Positions 1-8,319 of a DNA stretch of 44,569 nt are shown here, in pieces. Position 1 is the first letter of the stretch; each line of letters starts with the position of its first letter. The notes beneath the pieces were generated by a model. It saw only the letters and a program-made list of their open reading frames with translations, did not search any database and was not told the origin of the DNA. The position numbers and the translations under genes were made by a program. Source of the DNA: Thermoanaerobaculales bacterium (GTDB lineage: Bacteria > Acidobacteriota > Thermoanaerobaculia > Thermoanaerobaculales > Sulfomarinibacteraceae); assembly GCA_029287235.1 (NCBI GenBank), contig JARFRM010000264.1, forward strand, positions 1 through 44,569, in the 5' to 3' direction.

Positions 1-20
1 CAGATGTGTATAAGAGACAG
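1..20 (+). other. Nextera (Tn5) adapter, not genomic DNA
   Basis: Bases 2-20 read AGATGTGTATAAGAGACAG, the 19-bp Tn5 mosaic end used in Nextera libraries. The C at base 1 is what precedes it in the read-1 transposase adapter. Genomic sequence starts at about base 21. Read on the minus strand, the adapter adds the well-known contaminant peptide LSLIHI to the end of the interrupted TPR gene. Confidence 0.97.
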
Positions 21-944
21 GGTGATGACCCCGCTGTCGAGGCCCTTCGACAGGACCGCCCCCGCGCGGATGTAGAGATCGTTGTTGAGCAGCAGGCTGG
101 CCAGGGTCAGGACCTCGGTTTCGGTTGTGAGAAAGCCCTGGAGGTAGGCCAACTCGAGGACATTGAGCTGCTTTCTCTGGTCGTCAAGCTCGCCGTAGAT
201 GCTCGCCAGCTGCATCCAGTACTGCTTCTTCGGGAAGAGCTTGATGAGCTCCTCGAGGATGTCCACGACCTGCTGGTACTCCTTCATCTCATAGTGGAGG
301 ACCCGAAGCAGCAGATAGCTCTGCTCCTTGATGGGCTCGCCCGCCGCCTGGGTCATCTCGATGACCTTCCACGCCGGTCGCAGGGCCTTGTTGTACTGCT
401 CGAGTTGATAGTAGGCCTGGGCCATCATCTCGTAGGCGGTCTTGTTGTCCTCCTTGGTCAGACGCATCCACCGCTCGAGCATCTCGATCGAGGTCTGCCA
501 GTTTTCCTGTGAGAAATGAAGCTGGGAGAGGGTGTAGACGGTGCTCGTCTGGAGGGCCTCGGGCAGATCCGGCTGGTTCAGGAGTTGCTCATAGGTGCTG
601 ATGGCTTTGGAGACATTGTCCTGGGCGTAGTAGATGTAGGCATAAAGGTTGAGCTGCTGGGAACGCTCGTAGTTGTTGAGCTCCTGTTTGCTGAGCTTGT
701 CCAGTGCCGCGATCGCCTCGGAGTAATTCTCCGCCTCGGCCGCCTCTTGGGCTTTGGCGAGCTCCTTGTACGTGGTCTCTCGCATGGACGCAGTTTCCTG
801 GGTGGCCAGGTCTCCCAGATTCTGTTCCTCCTCCTCCTGAGCGAGGGACACGGGTGCGGCCCAGACGGAGGCGATCAAAACCAATACGAGGGCTCGCGCC
901 ACGCCGGCCCCGATTCCTGCAACACGAACTGAAGGTCGATTCAT
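21..944 (-). CDS. TPR-repeat protein of the TonB operon, 3' end missing
   Basis: 308 codons are visible before the reading frame runs into the adapter, so the C-terminus is missing. The protein starts with a signal peptide (hydrophobic residues about 15-35, ending near SLAQ) and an acidic EEEEQ stretch. From about residue 60 it is built of helical repeats with TPR spacing, for example YKELAKAQEAAEAENYSEAI, then blocks around Y103 and further blocks to the break. The ATG at 944-942 follows the TonB stop by 16 bases and has GAGG upstream. TPR proteins commonly close TonB2-type operons and are thought to be periplasmic scaffolds. The exact role here is inferred from context. Confidence 0.85.
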
Positions 945-960
945 ACTCGTCGTCGCCTCA

Positions 961-1593
961 TCAATCTTCCAACTTGAAGGTGATCTTGTTGAGGACGCCG
1001 TGGACCTCGATGGCTTCACCGTTGACGATGCGTGGCTTGTATTTGAACTTCAGCGCGGCCGCCAGCGCCGCCTTGTTGAAGATCGTGCTCGGTTCGTACT
1101 CCACCACCCTCGGGTTCCTCACCGCACCGGTCTTGGTGACGGTGAACTCAACGATGACGTAACCCTCAATCCCTCGGTCCACCGCTCGTCTGGGATAGAC
1201 CGGCGCCACTTTGACGATGGGCAGGTAGTCGCCATCGGCGCTGCCGGCGCTGATCCCGAATCCGGGAGAGACCGCGATGTCCACATCGGAAACCGGCACC
1301 GGTGCATTGTGTCTCGCCTCGACGGTCTGGGCGCCGTCTCCGAGGTCGGCAGCGTTGTCCATGGACGGCTGCGGCGCCTCAGGTGGCGCGTCATCGGGGT
1401 TGGGGGGGCGATCCGGTTTTGCGCGCTTGCTCTCGAGTCGTTCCTCGCGCTTGACCCTGACGAAGTCGACGATCCGGGTGCTGGTTTCCTCAGTGATCGC
1501 GGTCTGACCCGAGGCTATCAGCGCCTGCATGAGAAAGAGCAGACCGGCGGCCACGAACGAACCCAGGACAATGGCGATGAGTGCCCTCAACAT
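961..1593 (-). CDS. tonB: TonB-family energy transducer
   Basis: 210 aa. One N-terminal membrane anchor (about residues 4-26) is followed by a charged linker rich in Arg, Pro and Asp and a C-terminal TonB domain (about residues 120-210) containing the typical PVYPRRAVDRGIEGYV segment and a closing LNKITFKLED strand. TonB transmits the proton motive force from the ExbB/ExbD motor across the periplasm to outer-membrane receptors. The start lies 3 bases after the ExbD stop, so the genes are translationally linked. The linker is short and lacks long Pro-Lys repeats, which fits a TonB2-type protein rather than an E. coli TonB1. Confidence 0.9.
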   Translation of the reverse strand: MLRALIAIVLGSFVAAGLLFLMQALIASGQTAITEETSTRIVDFVRVKREERLESKRAKPDRPPNPDDAPPEAPQPSMDNAADLGDGAQTVEARHNAPVPVSDVDIAVSPGFGISAGSADGDYLPIVKVAPVYPRRAVDRGIEGYVIVEFTVTKTGAVRNPRVVEYEPSTIFNKAALAAALKFKYKPRIVNGEAIEVHGVLNKITFKLED

Positions 1594-1596
1594 GTC

Positions 1597-2004
1597 TCAC
1601 TCTTGCGCGGCGATGGAGACGTTGTAGACGCCGGCCTGTCTTGCCGCGTCCATGACCTGGATCAGCATTTCCGTCGTCGAGTTCTTGTCCGCCTGAATCA
1701 CCACGCTTCCCTGCGGATTCTCCGCGAATAGACGTTCGATATTCGCCCGCACCGCTCGTGGATCCACCTGCCGGCGATCGACCCAGATCTGCCCGCTGGC
1801 GGTGATCGCCACCAGGATGTTGCCCTTCTCTTTGACGACGGCCGTCACCGCCGACGGGCGGTCGACGTCGATCCCCGATTCCTTGACGAACGAAGCCGTC
1901 ACGATGAAGAAAATCAGCATGATGAAGACCACATCCAGCATCGGGGTGATGTTGATTTCGGTCTCTTCGTCGTCGCGTTGAACGTTGGAGAACACTCTCC
2001 GCAT
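1597..2004 (-). CDS. exbD: ExbD/TolR biopolymer transport protein
   Basis: 135 aa, normal length for ExbD. A short cytoplasmic N-terminus ending in NITPMLDVVF leads into one transmembrane helix (about residues 22-42). D24 in that helix is the conserved Asp that carries protons in the ExbB/ExbD motor. The rest is a periplasmic domain with the usual VxIxADK-type strand (SVVIQADKNS). The ATG at 2004 is preceded by GAGAGGTGATGTT, and the stop of the upstream ExbB gene lies inside this ribosome site, giving tight coupling. Confidence 0.93.
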   Translation of the reverse strand: MRRVFSNVQRDDEETEINITPMLDVVFIMLIFFIVTASFVKESGIDVDRPSAVTAVVKEKGNILVAITASGQIWVDRRQVDPRAVRANIERLFAENPQGSVVIQADKNSTTEMLIQVMDAARQAGVYNVSIAAQE

Positions 2005-2008
2005 AACA

Positions 2009-2536
2009 TCACCTCTCGGTCGTCAGTGTGGCGCGCAGGTGTTCGACCTTGCGGTGGGCGTATCGGGCCAGCAGGGTCGATGCGAACACGCCGGACAGTG
2101 CCGCGACCATTCCCGCCATCGTCGGAATGGTTGCCTTGGATACACCGGCCGCCATGGATCGTGGATTGCCGGTGCCGGAAAAGGCCATCACCTCGAAGAC
2201 CTCGATCATCCCCGTCACGGTACCGAGAAGGCCGAGGAGTGGGGCCAGCGCAAGCAGCGTTTTGATGAGCGGGAGGTACTGTTCGGCCTTGTTCGAGACT
2301 CTCGAGATCATCGCGTCGCGAATCCTCCTGGCGTTCCACGAGCGACGCTCATCGCGAGCCTTCCATTGGTCGGTAAACCGGGCGATGTAACCCGGGAGAC
2401 CGGTGCGGTAGTAGATGATGCGTTCGAAGATCAGGATCCACATCACCAGGGTGAGCACGCCGATAACGAGCAGGACGGGCCCTCCCATCTCCAGGAAATC
2501 CCGGATGTCTTCGTACCAGTCGAGCAGTCGATACAT
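2009..2536 (-). CDS. exbB: ExbB/TolQ/MotA proton channel protein, short form
   Basis: 175 aa with three transmembrane helices at about residues 17-37, 85-112 and 125-155. The family signature LAPLLGLLGTVTGMIEVF sits in the second helix and the pore-lining SKATIPTMAGMVAALSG segment in the third. Forms the proton channel with ExbD and powers TonB. It is one of two ExbB-like genes in this operon; the other is the long upstream protein. This pairing of a short ExbB with a long signal-peptide-bearing homologue is typical of TonB2/TtpC systems. Confidence 0.92.
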   Translation of the reverse strand: MYRLLDWYEDIRDFLEMGGPVLLVIGVLTLVMWILIFERIIYYRTGLPGYIARFTDQWKARDERRSWNARRIRDAMISRVSNKAEQYLPLIKTLLALAPLLGLLGTVTGMIEVFEVMAFSGTGNPRSMAAGVSKATIPTMAGMVAALSGVFASTLLARYAHRKVEHLRATLTTER

Positions 2537-2549
2537 GACTACCTCGTCA

Positions 2550-3944
2550 TCAGGCGGAAGCCGCCGGGGCTGCCTTGGTTTGCGCCTGTTCCGCGTGCTC
2601 GGCGACGATGCCGGTGCTCTCCCTCTCGAGGACGTTGATGACCCGACGGCTTCGGCCGGTCACCACCGTGTGGAGAAGGACGGTTGGAATCGCCACGCTC
2701 AGACCGAGGACGGTGGTCACCAGGGCCTGGGAGATACCTCCGGCCATGAGCTTGGGATCTCCCGTCCCGAAGAGCGTGATCGCCTGGAAGGTGTTGATCA
2801 TGCCGGTCACGGTCCCCAGCAATCCCATCAGCGGTGCGACCACGGCGATGATCTTCAAAAACAGCAGACCACGACTCAGTTTCGGGGCCTCCTTGATGAT
2901 CGCTTCACCCATCTTCAGCTCGAGAGTCTCGAGATCGGTATCCCGGTACTTGTCGGCGACCTTCAGGACTCGGCCAAGGGAGTTGTTGTCATCGGGTTTG
3001 CTGCTCTTGAGTTGATTGAGGACCTTGCGGCCTTCGATGCCGAGGACCACCAGGCGTTCCAGCGCAATCAGAAGCGCCAAGGCGCCGAGCGCGATGATGA
3101 GATAGCCGATGAGGCCACCCTGCGCGATGCGTTCCTGGAGGTTCGGCGCCTGAACGAGCAGTCCGAGGATCGAGCCCCTTGAAGGATCGATGCCGAAGGC
3201 GACGGGGTCGGGCCCGGTGGCGCTGAGAACCTTGCTCGTCGTCTTGACGAAACGGGGCTGCGGCTGCCGCGGAAGCTCGAGAACGGCTCCGGTCTCAGGG
3301 ATGAACTGGAGGTATTTGCCGTCGGCGATGATGTTGAAGGTGCCGACCCGGACGACATCCTGCTCGACCTTCTCGCCGTCGGTCGTCGTCACCGTGGTGG
3401 TGAAACGCACCACTTTCCCGGACTCGGTCATCTCGCGCTGGAGCTCGAACCACAGACGCTCGATCTGGTCCATGGAGGCCAATTTCGAGGTGCTGCCGAG
3501 GGTTGCGGCGAGCTCGGTCAGGAATGCACCACGATCGGCGAACTGGGCGCTTGTGATCGAGTTGTCCAACTGGCCGCGAGTGTCTCCCGCCACCTGCTGG
3601 AGCACACCGAAAAGCTCCTTGAAGGAACCCAGTCGAGTGTCCAGGGTCTCGGTGAGATCCGAGGTCCGAATTTCGTTGCGGTCGAAGGTCGTCTCGAGCT
3701 GATCGGAGAGCCGTTCGAGCTGTTGCTTGCGCTGTTGCGCCTCTCTCAGCATGCCCTGTTGCTGGGCCTTGGCTGCTGCGAAACGCTGCTCTCTCTCGCG
3801 GTGTTCGGCGGTTTCCTGAGCTCGGCCCTGTTGCACCATGCGGAGGAGTTCGTCGAGTGATTTGGCCTTTGCGGGGGTCTCTGATTGTGCGAACGCGGTG
3901 ACGCTGACCAGGACCAACAATCCGGTGAGAGTGTGTTTGATCAT
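2550..3944 (-). CDS. TtpC-like long MotA/TolQ/ExbB protein with periplasmic coiled coil
   Basis: 464 aa from the ATG at 3944, which overlaps the DUF3450 stop as ATGA. A signal peptide (about residues 1-20, ending VTAFAQ) is followed by a long charged coiled coil (about 25-120) and a periplasmic domain to about residue 290. The C-terminal half is a complete ExbB module with three helices and the signature VAPLMGLLGTVTGMINTFQ. In Vibrio the equivalent protein TtpC is needed for TonB2-dependent transport; the same role here is inferred. An in-frame ATG further upstream would give 510 aa, but it would overlap the DUF3450 gene by about 140 bases and would bury the signal peptide, so it was rejected. 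Confidence 0.88.
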   Translation of the reverse strand: MIKHTLTGLLVLVSVTAFAQSETPAKAKSLDELLRMVQQGRAQETAEHREREQRFAAAKAQQQGMLREAQQRKQQLERLSDQLETTFDRNEIRTSDLTETLDTRLGSFKELFGVLQQVAGDTRGQLDNSITSAQFADRGAFLTELAATLGSTSKLASMDQIERLWFELQREMTESGKVVRFTTTVTTTDGEKVEQDVVRVGTFNIIADGKYLQFIPETGAVLELPRQPQPRFVKTTSKVLSATGPDPVAFGIDPSRGSILGLLVQAPNLQERIAQGGLIGYLIIALGALALLIALERLVVLGIEGRKVLNQLKSSKPDDNNSLGRVLKVADKYRDTDLETLELKMGEAIIKEAPKLSRGLLFLKIIAVVAPLMGLLGTVTGMINTFQAITLFGTGDPKLMAGGISQALVTTVLGLSVAIPTVLLHTVVTGRSRRVINVLERESTGIVAEHAEQAQTKAAPAASA

Positions 3945-4717
3945 TGGACCACCTCCGGTGCTGCGATCGGAAGCGTCAGAAGATTGGGCGCCACCTGTTT
4001 GTGGGCCATCCTGATTCCGTTTCGGATCTGACTCCGGTATTCCGCCGGTAGCGAAACCCAGGTGCCTTGTTGCTTGTCCCACATCCCGAAGATCTCGGCA
4101 TCGATGGTCTGATACAACAGTGCCGTTCTTCCGATGCGCAGGAAATCGACCTCCCGCGAGGCGCCGTCCACATCGAGCGATCCCTTGTAGGACTCGATGG
4201 TGCGGCCATAGTCGTTCTCGATCTCGTACGCCTCGAGCAACCTGCGGAATTTCTCCGCCACCGTGACGTCCGAGCGTTCGAGGAGGGTTCTCAGGAACGC
4301 GACTCGCTGCCGACGTTCCTCGAGCAGGAACGGCATGTCGAGTTCAACGAACTGATCCAGAGAGTCGATCATCTTGAGCATCAACGGCGTCACCTGGCGC
4401 TCAATGACGGCGACCCGGTCGATGGAGTCGTTGAGGTCGACCATCTCCTGATTCTGGCTGTCGATCTGTTTCTGCAGCAGTGCGTTGTAGACCTCGAGCC
4501 CGTCGATCTCTTTCATGATCGCGGCATACTGGCGCTCGAGGCTCCGGGTCTCATCGACCGTCCGGTCGATGTTCGCCTGAGATCTTCGCGCCGCGTCATC
4601 CATGTTCTGCGCCGCGCTCATTGCGCCCTCTACGTCTTGCGCCCAGGCGCCCCCGGCTGCACACACCAGCCAGAGCACCGCAACGATTGAGGTCATGACC
4701 TGCTTGCTCCGCATCAT
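3941..4717 (-). CDS. DUF3450 family periplasmic coiled-coil protein
   Basis: 258 aa. The start is the first of two adjacent ATG codons at 4717, preceded by AAAGAGGCAA. A signal peptide (hydrophobic residues about 10-25, ending GAWAQ) is followed by a long helical region (about 35-105) rich in Glu, Gln and Asp with coiled-coil spacing. The C-terminal half contains DFLRIGRTALLYQTID and MWDKQQGTW, which are hallmarks of DUF3450. Members of this family head TonB2-type operons. The partner of the coiled coil is probably the next protein in the operon, which also has one. This is the first gene of the operon DUF3450-TtpC-ExbB-ExbD-TonB-TPR. Confidence 0.88.
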   Translation of the reverse strand: MMRSKQVMTSIVAVLWLVCAAGGAWAQDVEGAMSAAQNMDDAARRSQANIDRTVDETRSLERQYAAIMKEIDGLEVYNALLQKQIDSQNQEMVDLNDSIDRVAVIERQVTPLMLKMIDSLDQFVELDMPFLLEERRQRVAFLRTLLERSDVTVAEKFRRLLEAYEIENDYGRTIESYKGSLDVDGASREVDFLRIGRTALLYQTIDAEIFGMWDKQQGTWVSLPAEYRSQIRNGIRMAHKQVAPNLLTLPIAAPEVVQ

Positions 4718-4772
4718 TTGCCTCTTTCCATAGGTTGTACGTGGCTCATTATGGGTCGAACCCATCTCCATT

Positions 4773-4871
4773 TCAATACAGCCGATCACTGTTCACGGAG
4801 CCCGCCAACTCCACCTTCACCCGGATCCACCAATGCATGGCTCCGGAATTCCTCGGGTGCTGGGTTGTCAC
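4773..4871 (-). CDS. possible 32-codon leader ORF
   Basis: A GTG at 4871 has GGAGGTGAT, a perfect 9-base match to the 16S rRNA tail, six bases upstream. The frame runs 32 codons (MTTQHPRNSGAMHWW...) and stops 55 bases before the DUF3450 start. Nothing in the peptide is recognisable. The strong ribosome site is the only reason to list it, and it could be chance. Confidence 0.3.
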   Translation of the reverse strand: MTTQHPRNSGAMHWWIRVKVELAGSVNSDRLY

Positions 4872-4893
4872 GGGTATCACCTCCGATGGTCTT

Positions 4894-4922
4894 AATGTAC
4901 TAAACTTATAACCAATTCACAA
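4894..4922 (-). promoter_or_regulatory. possible promoter of the TonB2-type operon
   Basis: Reading leftwards there is TTGTGA (4922-4917), a 17-base spacer and TACATT (4899-4894). Each hexamer matches the sigma-70 consensus at four of six positions. The stretch is clearly AT-rich compared with its surroundings and lies in the only sizeable gap before DUF3450. Confidence 0.35.
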
Positions 4923-5032
4923 GTGGTGTTCTTGAGCTGATCCGGACCGCGGTTGTTTGGCGTTCTCCCCACCGGATATCTCACACATCTTGAGGTGTTT
5001 ACCGCCGACTTTGTTCGTCTGCGCTGTTCTGA

Positions 5033-5086
5033 CCTTCGGGGGACCCTCAGACCCCGCAGCTTCGAAGGCCGCTCCGCTCAGGATGG
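5033..5086 (-). repeat. CATCCTGAGCG...CGAAGG intergenic repeat with hairpin
   Basis: The gap between the RND operon and the TonB operon (4718-5114) otherwise holds only the possible promoter and leader ORF. On the minus strand it contains CATCCTGAGCGGAGCGG followed by a CCTTCG...CGAAGG stem with an inner GGGG/CCCC stem. The words CATCCTGAGCG and CGAAGG recur in intergenic repeats of many environmental bacteria. There is no T-run, so it is not a standard terminator, though it sits just after the RND stop. Confidence 0.4.
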
Positions 5087-5114
5087 CGATGCGTGTGTCA
5101 TTGGAGGAAAATCA

Positions 5115-8100
5115 TCAGTCCGCGGCAACTTCCACCGTCTCGAGCTTGCGCCCCCTCGATGTGTCCCACACCCGGCGCAGCCAGTTAGAGAGGCCCTCGG
5201 TTCCCAGCGAAATATAGGGCAGAACCAGCAGAGTGAGTGCCACCGAGGAGATGAGTCCGCCCATCACTGTCCGGGCCATGGGGTAGTAGAGCAGGCCGGA
5301 AACATTGACCCCGCCGATGGCCAGGGGCAACAGGCCGATGATGGTCGTGGCGGCGGTCATGAGGATGGGACGCAGACGGTCGCGACCGGCGCGGAGGATC
5401 GCGTCCTCCGGTGACAGCCCCTGTCGTCGGAAGTGATTGACGTGATCCATGAGCACGATGCCGTTGTTGACGACGATCCCCATGAGGATCAGAAGACCGA
5501 TCTGGGCCATGAGATTGAACGGCGTGTCGGTGATGGCCAGCATCCAGGCGGTTCCCGGGAGGGCGAAGGGGATGGCGAAGAGGATGGCGAAGGGCTGGGT
5601 CAGGCTCTCGAAGAGCGAGGCCATGACCAGATAGACCAGCACCAGGGCGAGGAGGAAGTTGACCCCCATTTCGGCGTCCTCGTTAGCCTGCTCGACGATG
5701 CGGTCGTTCCAGCTCCACGAGTAGCCAGCGGGCAGGTTGAAGGCGTTCATCATCTCGGCGATGGACTCCTGGGTATTGCCCCAGTCATCGCCCTCGTAGG
5801 TGCCTCGGACCGCGACCCGGACCTTTCGGTTCTCGCGTTGGATCTCCCGCGGCCGTTCGATGACCTCGAAGTCGGCGATGTCGCCGAGCAGGACGGGCCG
5901 GCCGCCCTCGTTGGCGATGGGGATCAGACGCAGATCGTCGAGGCGTGACCGGTCCTCCATCCGGAGCGCGAGCCAGGTGATGATCTCGCGGTCGCCGGCG
6001 TTGAACCGATCGAGGCGGACCCCACCGAGGGTGAATCCCATCAGTCGGGTGATATCGGTTGCGGTCTGGCCGAGCTCGGCGATACGGTGACGGTCGAGGC
6101 TGACCTGGATCTCCCGGCGGCCGGTGGAGCGGGGACGAGACACATCCTCGACACCATCCATGGTTTCCAGCCGCCGCGCGGCCTCGTCCGCGAGCCGGTA
6201 GAGGGTGGTGGTGTCGGTTCCGAAGAGCTTGACCGCGAAGTAGGTGGAGGAACCGCCCTGATCGGCGTCCTCTTCGAAGACGATGCGGACTCCCGGAGTT
6301 GCCGGCAGACCGTCGCGGATGGCGGTGCGAAGCTCCTTCATCTCGTCGTCGCTGAGGTTCTCGCGGGTCAGGCTGATGGTGGTCCCGGCCTCATTCTCGG
6401 TGTAGTACGAGTAGATCGTGTCGATCATGAACGCTTCGGCGTTGGCCTCGAGATAGGCCTCGATCTCGTTGACCACGGACTCCGACTGGCTCTTGTAGTG
6501 GAAGTCGTCGAACTGGTACTCGAGGTAGAGTCTCGAGTTGAGGGTTCCTGAGAAGATCGCCGAGTCGACCCAGCCGGCGAAGAAGGGCAGGAAGCCGACC
6601 ACCAGACCGACCACCAGCAGACCGAAGGTCTTGATGCGGTGTTTGAGGGTCCAGCCGAGAACCCGGACATAACGTGCTTCGAGCCACTCGACAATGCGGT
6701 TGCGGCCGTTCGACCTCACCTTGAGCATGTGGGCGGACATGAGCGGGATCAGGGTCAGGGACGAGAACAGCGAGCAGGCCAGGGCGATGGAGATGGTCAG
6801 CCCCACCTCTTTGAGCCAGGTTGTCATCTCGGTGCCGGACCCGATCACCAGCGGGAGAAAAACGATGAGGGTGGTGGCTGTGGAGGCGGTGACCGCCATG
6901 ACCACCTGACCGGCGCCCTCGAGGGCCGCCTTGCGCCGGTTGCCCTCCTCACGCATCCTTCGATCGATGGACTCCAGGACGACGATGGCGTTGTCCACCA
7001 GCATACCCACGGCGAGCATGAGACCCATCATGGACAGGATGTTGAGGCTCGAGCCCATGAAGTACATCACGCCGCAGGTGGCGATGATGGAGAACGGGAT
7101 GGACATGGCGACGATGACCGTGGAATCGAAACGCCGCAGGAAGAACCACAGACTCAAGGTGGCGAGCAGTGCGCCGGTGAGCCCCGCCTTCTTGAGTCCG
7201 TCGATCCCCGAGGTGATCTCCTCGCCCTGGTCCTGCCAGACCCAGAGCTGAATGCCCTTGAGAAGGGGATCGTGGTTGATTTCGTCCTCGACCACCCGGT
7301 TGACCTCGCGCACCACCTCAACGGTGTTGGAGGTGGACTCCTTGTAGATGTCGAGTGCGACCGCGTACTTGCCGTCGAGATGACGGCCGAAGGTCAACGG
7401 TGGCTCCTCGTAGGTGATCTCGGCCACCTCGCCCAAACGAAGACCGCGCTCATCGATCACCAGATTGGCGAGGGACTCGATGGAATCGAAAGACCCGAGG
7501 GAGCGGACCGTGTAGCGAAGCCCGCCGGATTCGGCCCGGCCGAGCACCAGATTCGACGAGACGCTTTGGAGCAGCCGCGCCAGCGAGCCGACATCCACCG
7601 AGTGTTCCTTGATTTTGTCGAGGATGAGATCGACAAAGAGCTCGCGGGGCTCGACCCCGTTGAGATCGACTCTGGCGACCCCGTTGATCCGGCGCAGGGG
7701 GTTCAGGATCCGGGCCTCGAGGAGCTCGAAATTCTGCGACAGATCGACGCCCTCGGCAGCGATCCGCCCCTGGACCACGGGAATATCGTTGGTGTTGAAC
7801 GAGAAGATCAGGATCGGGCCGATATCCGACGGCAGGGTGGGTTCTACCTGATCCATCTTCTCCGAGACCTTCATCCGGATGACATCGATTTCCTCGCCCC
7901 AGGTGAACTCCATGAAGAACTGGGCGCCGTCGGCGTCGGTGGTGGAGTTGAGCTTCTTGACCCCCGACAGGGTGGAGAGGATCTCTTCCACCGGTTTGGT
8001 GATTTCCTTCTCGATCTGCCTCGGGTGCGAGTTGGGGTAGGGGATCTGGACAAACATGAAGGGCGCGTCGAGAGAGGGCAGAAAGGCCAACGGCAGCCGG

Positions 8101-8189
8101 TAGAAGGCGATACCACCGACGAGCAGGACGCTGACCAGGATCATCGCCGTCGTGATCGGCCTACGGACGGAGAGGGTGGGGAGGTTCAT
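5115..8189 (-). CDS. RND-family efflux transporter, second permease of the operon
   Basis: 1024 aa, a normal length for an RND pump. The fold is repeated twice: TM1 (about residues 12-32), a large periplasmic loop, TM2-6 (about 335-490), TM7 near 530, a second periplasmic loop, then TM8-12. TM4 has MLAVGMLVDNAIVVLES with D399 as the single proton-relay Asp. TM10 has MGIVVNNGIVLMDHVN, the NN form seen in SwrC-like pumps rather than the Lys of AcrB. Exports small molecules across the inner membrane at the expense of the proton gradient; the substrate is unknown. The ATG follows GAGAGGAACA. It is the last gene of adaptor-RND-RND. Confidence 0.9.
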   Translation of the reverse strand: MNLPTLSVRRPITTAMILVSVLLVGGIAFYRLPLAFLPSLDAPFMFVQIPYPNSHPRQIEKEITKPVEEILSTLSGVKKLNSTTDADGAQFFMEFTWGEEIDVIRMKVSEKMDQVEPTLPSDIGPILIFSFNTNDIPVVQGRIAAEGVDLSQNFELLEARILNPLRRINGVARVDLNGVEPRELFVDLILDKIKEHSVDVGSLARLLQSVSSNLVLGRAESGGLRYTVRSLGSFDSIESLANLVIDERGLRLGEVAEITYEEPPLTFGRHLDGKYAVALDIYKESTSNTVEVVREVNRVVEDEINHDPLLKGIQLWVWQDQGEEITSGIDGLKKAGLTGALLATLSLWFFLRRFDSTVIVAMSIPFSIIATCGVMYFMGSSLNILSMMGLMLAVGMLVDNAIVVLESIDRRMREEGNRRKAALEGAGQVVMAVTASTATTLIVFLPLVIGSGTEMTTWLKEVGLTISIALACSLFSSLTLIPLMSAHMLKVRSNGRNRIVEWLEARYVRVLGWTLKHRIKTFGLLVVGLVVGFLPFFAGWVDSAIFSGTLNSRLYLEYQFDDFHYKSQSESVVNEIEAYLEANAEAFMIDTIYSYYTENEAGTTISLTRENLSDDEMKELRTAIRDGLPATPGVRIVFEEDADQGGSSTYFAVKLFGTDTTTLYRLADEAARRLETMDGVEDVSRPRSTGRREIQVSLDRHRIAELGQTATDITRLMGFTLGGVRLDRFNAGDREIITWLALRMEDRSRLDDLRLIPIANEGGRPVLLGDIADFEVIERPREIQRENRKVRVAVRGTYEGDDWGNTQESIAEMMNAFNLPAGYSWSWNDRIVEQANEDAEMGVNFLLALVLVYLVMASLFESLTQPFAILFAIPFALPGTAWMLAITDTPFNLMAQIGLLILMGIVVNNGIVLMDHVNHFRRQGLSPEDAILRAGRDRLRPILMTAATTIIGLLPLAIGGVNVSGLLYYPMARTVMGGLISSVALTLLVLPYISLGTEGLSNWLRRVWDTSRGRKLETVEVAAD

Positions 8190-8198
8190 TGTTCCTCT

Positions 8199-8276
8199 CC
8201 CTCTCCCTCTCCCCCCCCCTCTCCCTTGCTTTCCTCACCCACGACACAAGGGAGAGGGAGGGGGAGAAGGAGAGGG
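8199..8276. repeat. 30-bp polypurine/polypyrimidine inverted repeat between the RND genes
   Basis: Arms at 8199-8228 and 8247-8276 match at 28 of 30 positions when one is reverse-complemented, with an 18-base loop. The inner 12 bases (CCCTCTCCCTTG / CAAGGGAGAGGG) are perfect. The left arm ends just upstream of the ribosome site of the second RND gene, so the hairpin could affect its translation or mRNA processing. Confidence 0.8.
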
Positions 8277-8319
8277 AAAGGGCTCACGACCCGCGCGTTC
8301 TGATGACCGGTTGACATCT

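Noticed and set aside
2550-4082. 510-aa version of the TtpC-like protein starting at 4082
   Set aside because: It would overlap DUF3450 by 142 bases and bury the clear signal peptide that begins at 3944, where an ATGA overlap marks the real start.
6639-8303. 554-aa open frame on the plus strand
   Set aside because: It lies antisense to a well-supported RND pump gene, is extremely rich in Asp, Gly, His and Arg, and has no family motifs. It is a shadow caused by high GC content.
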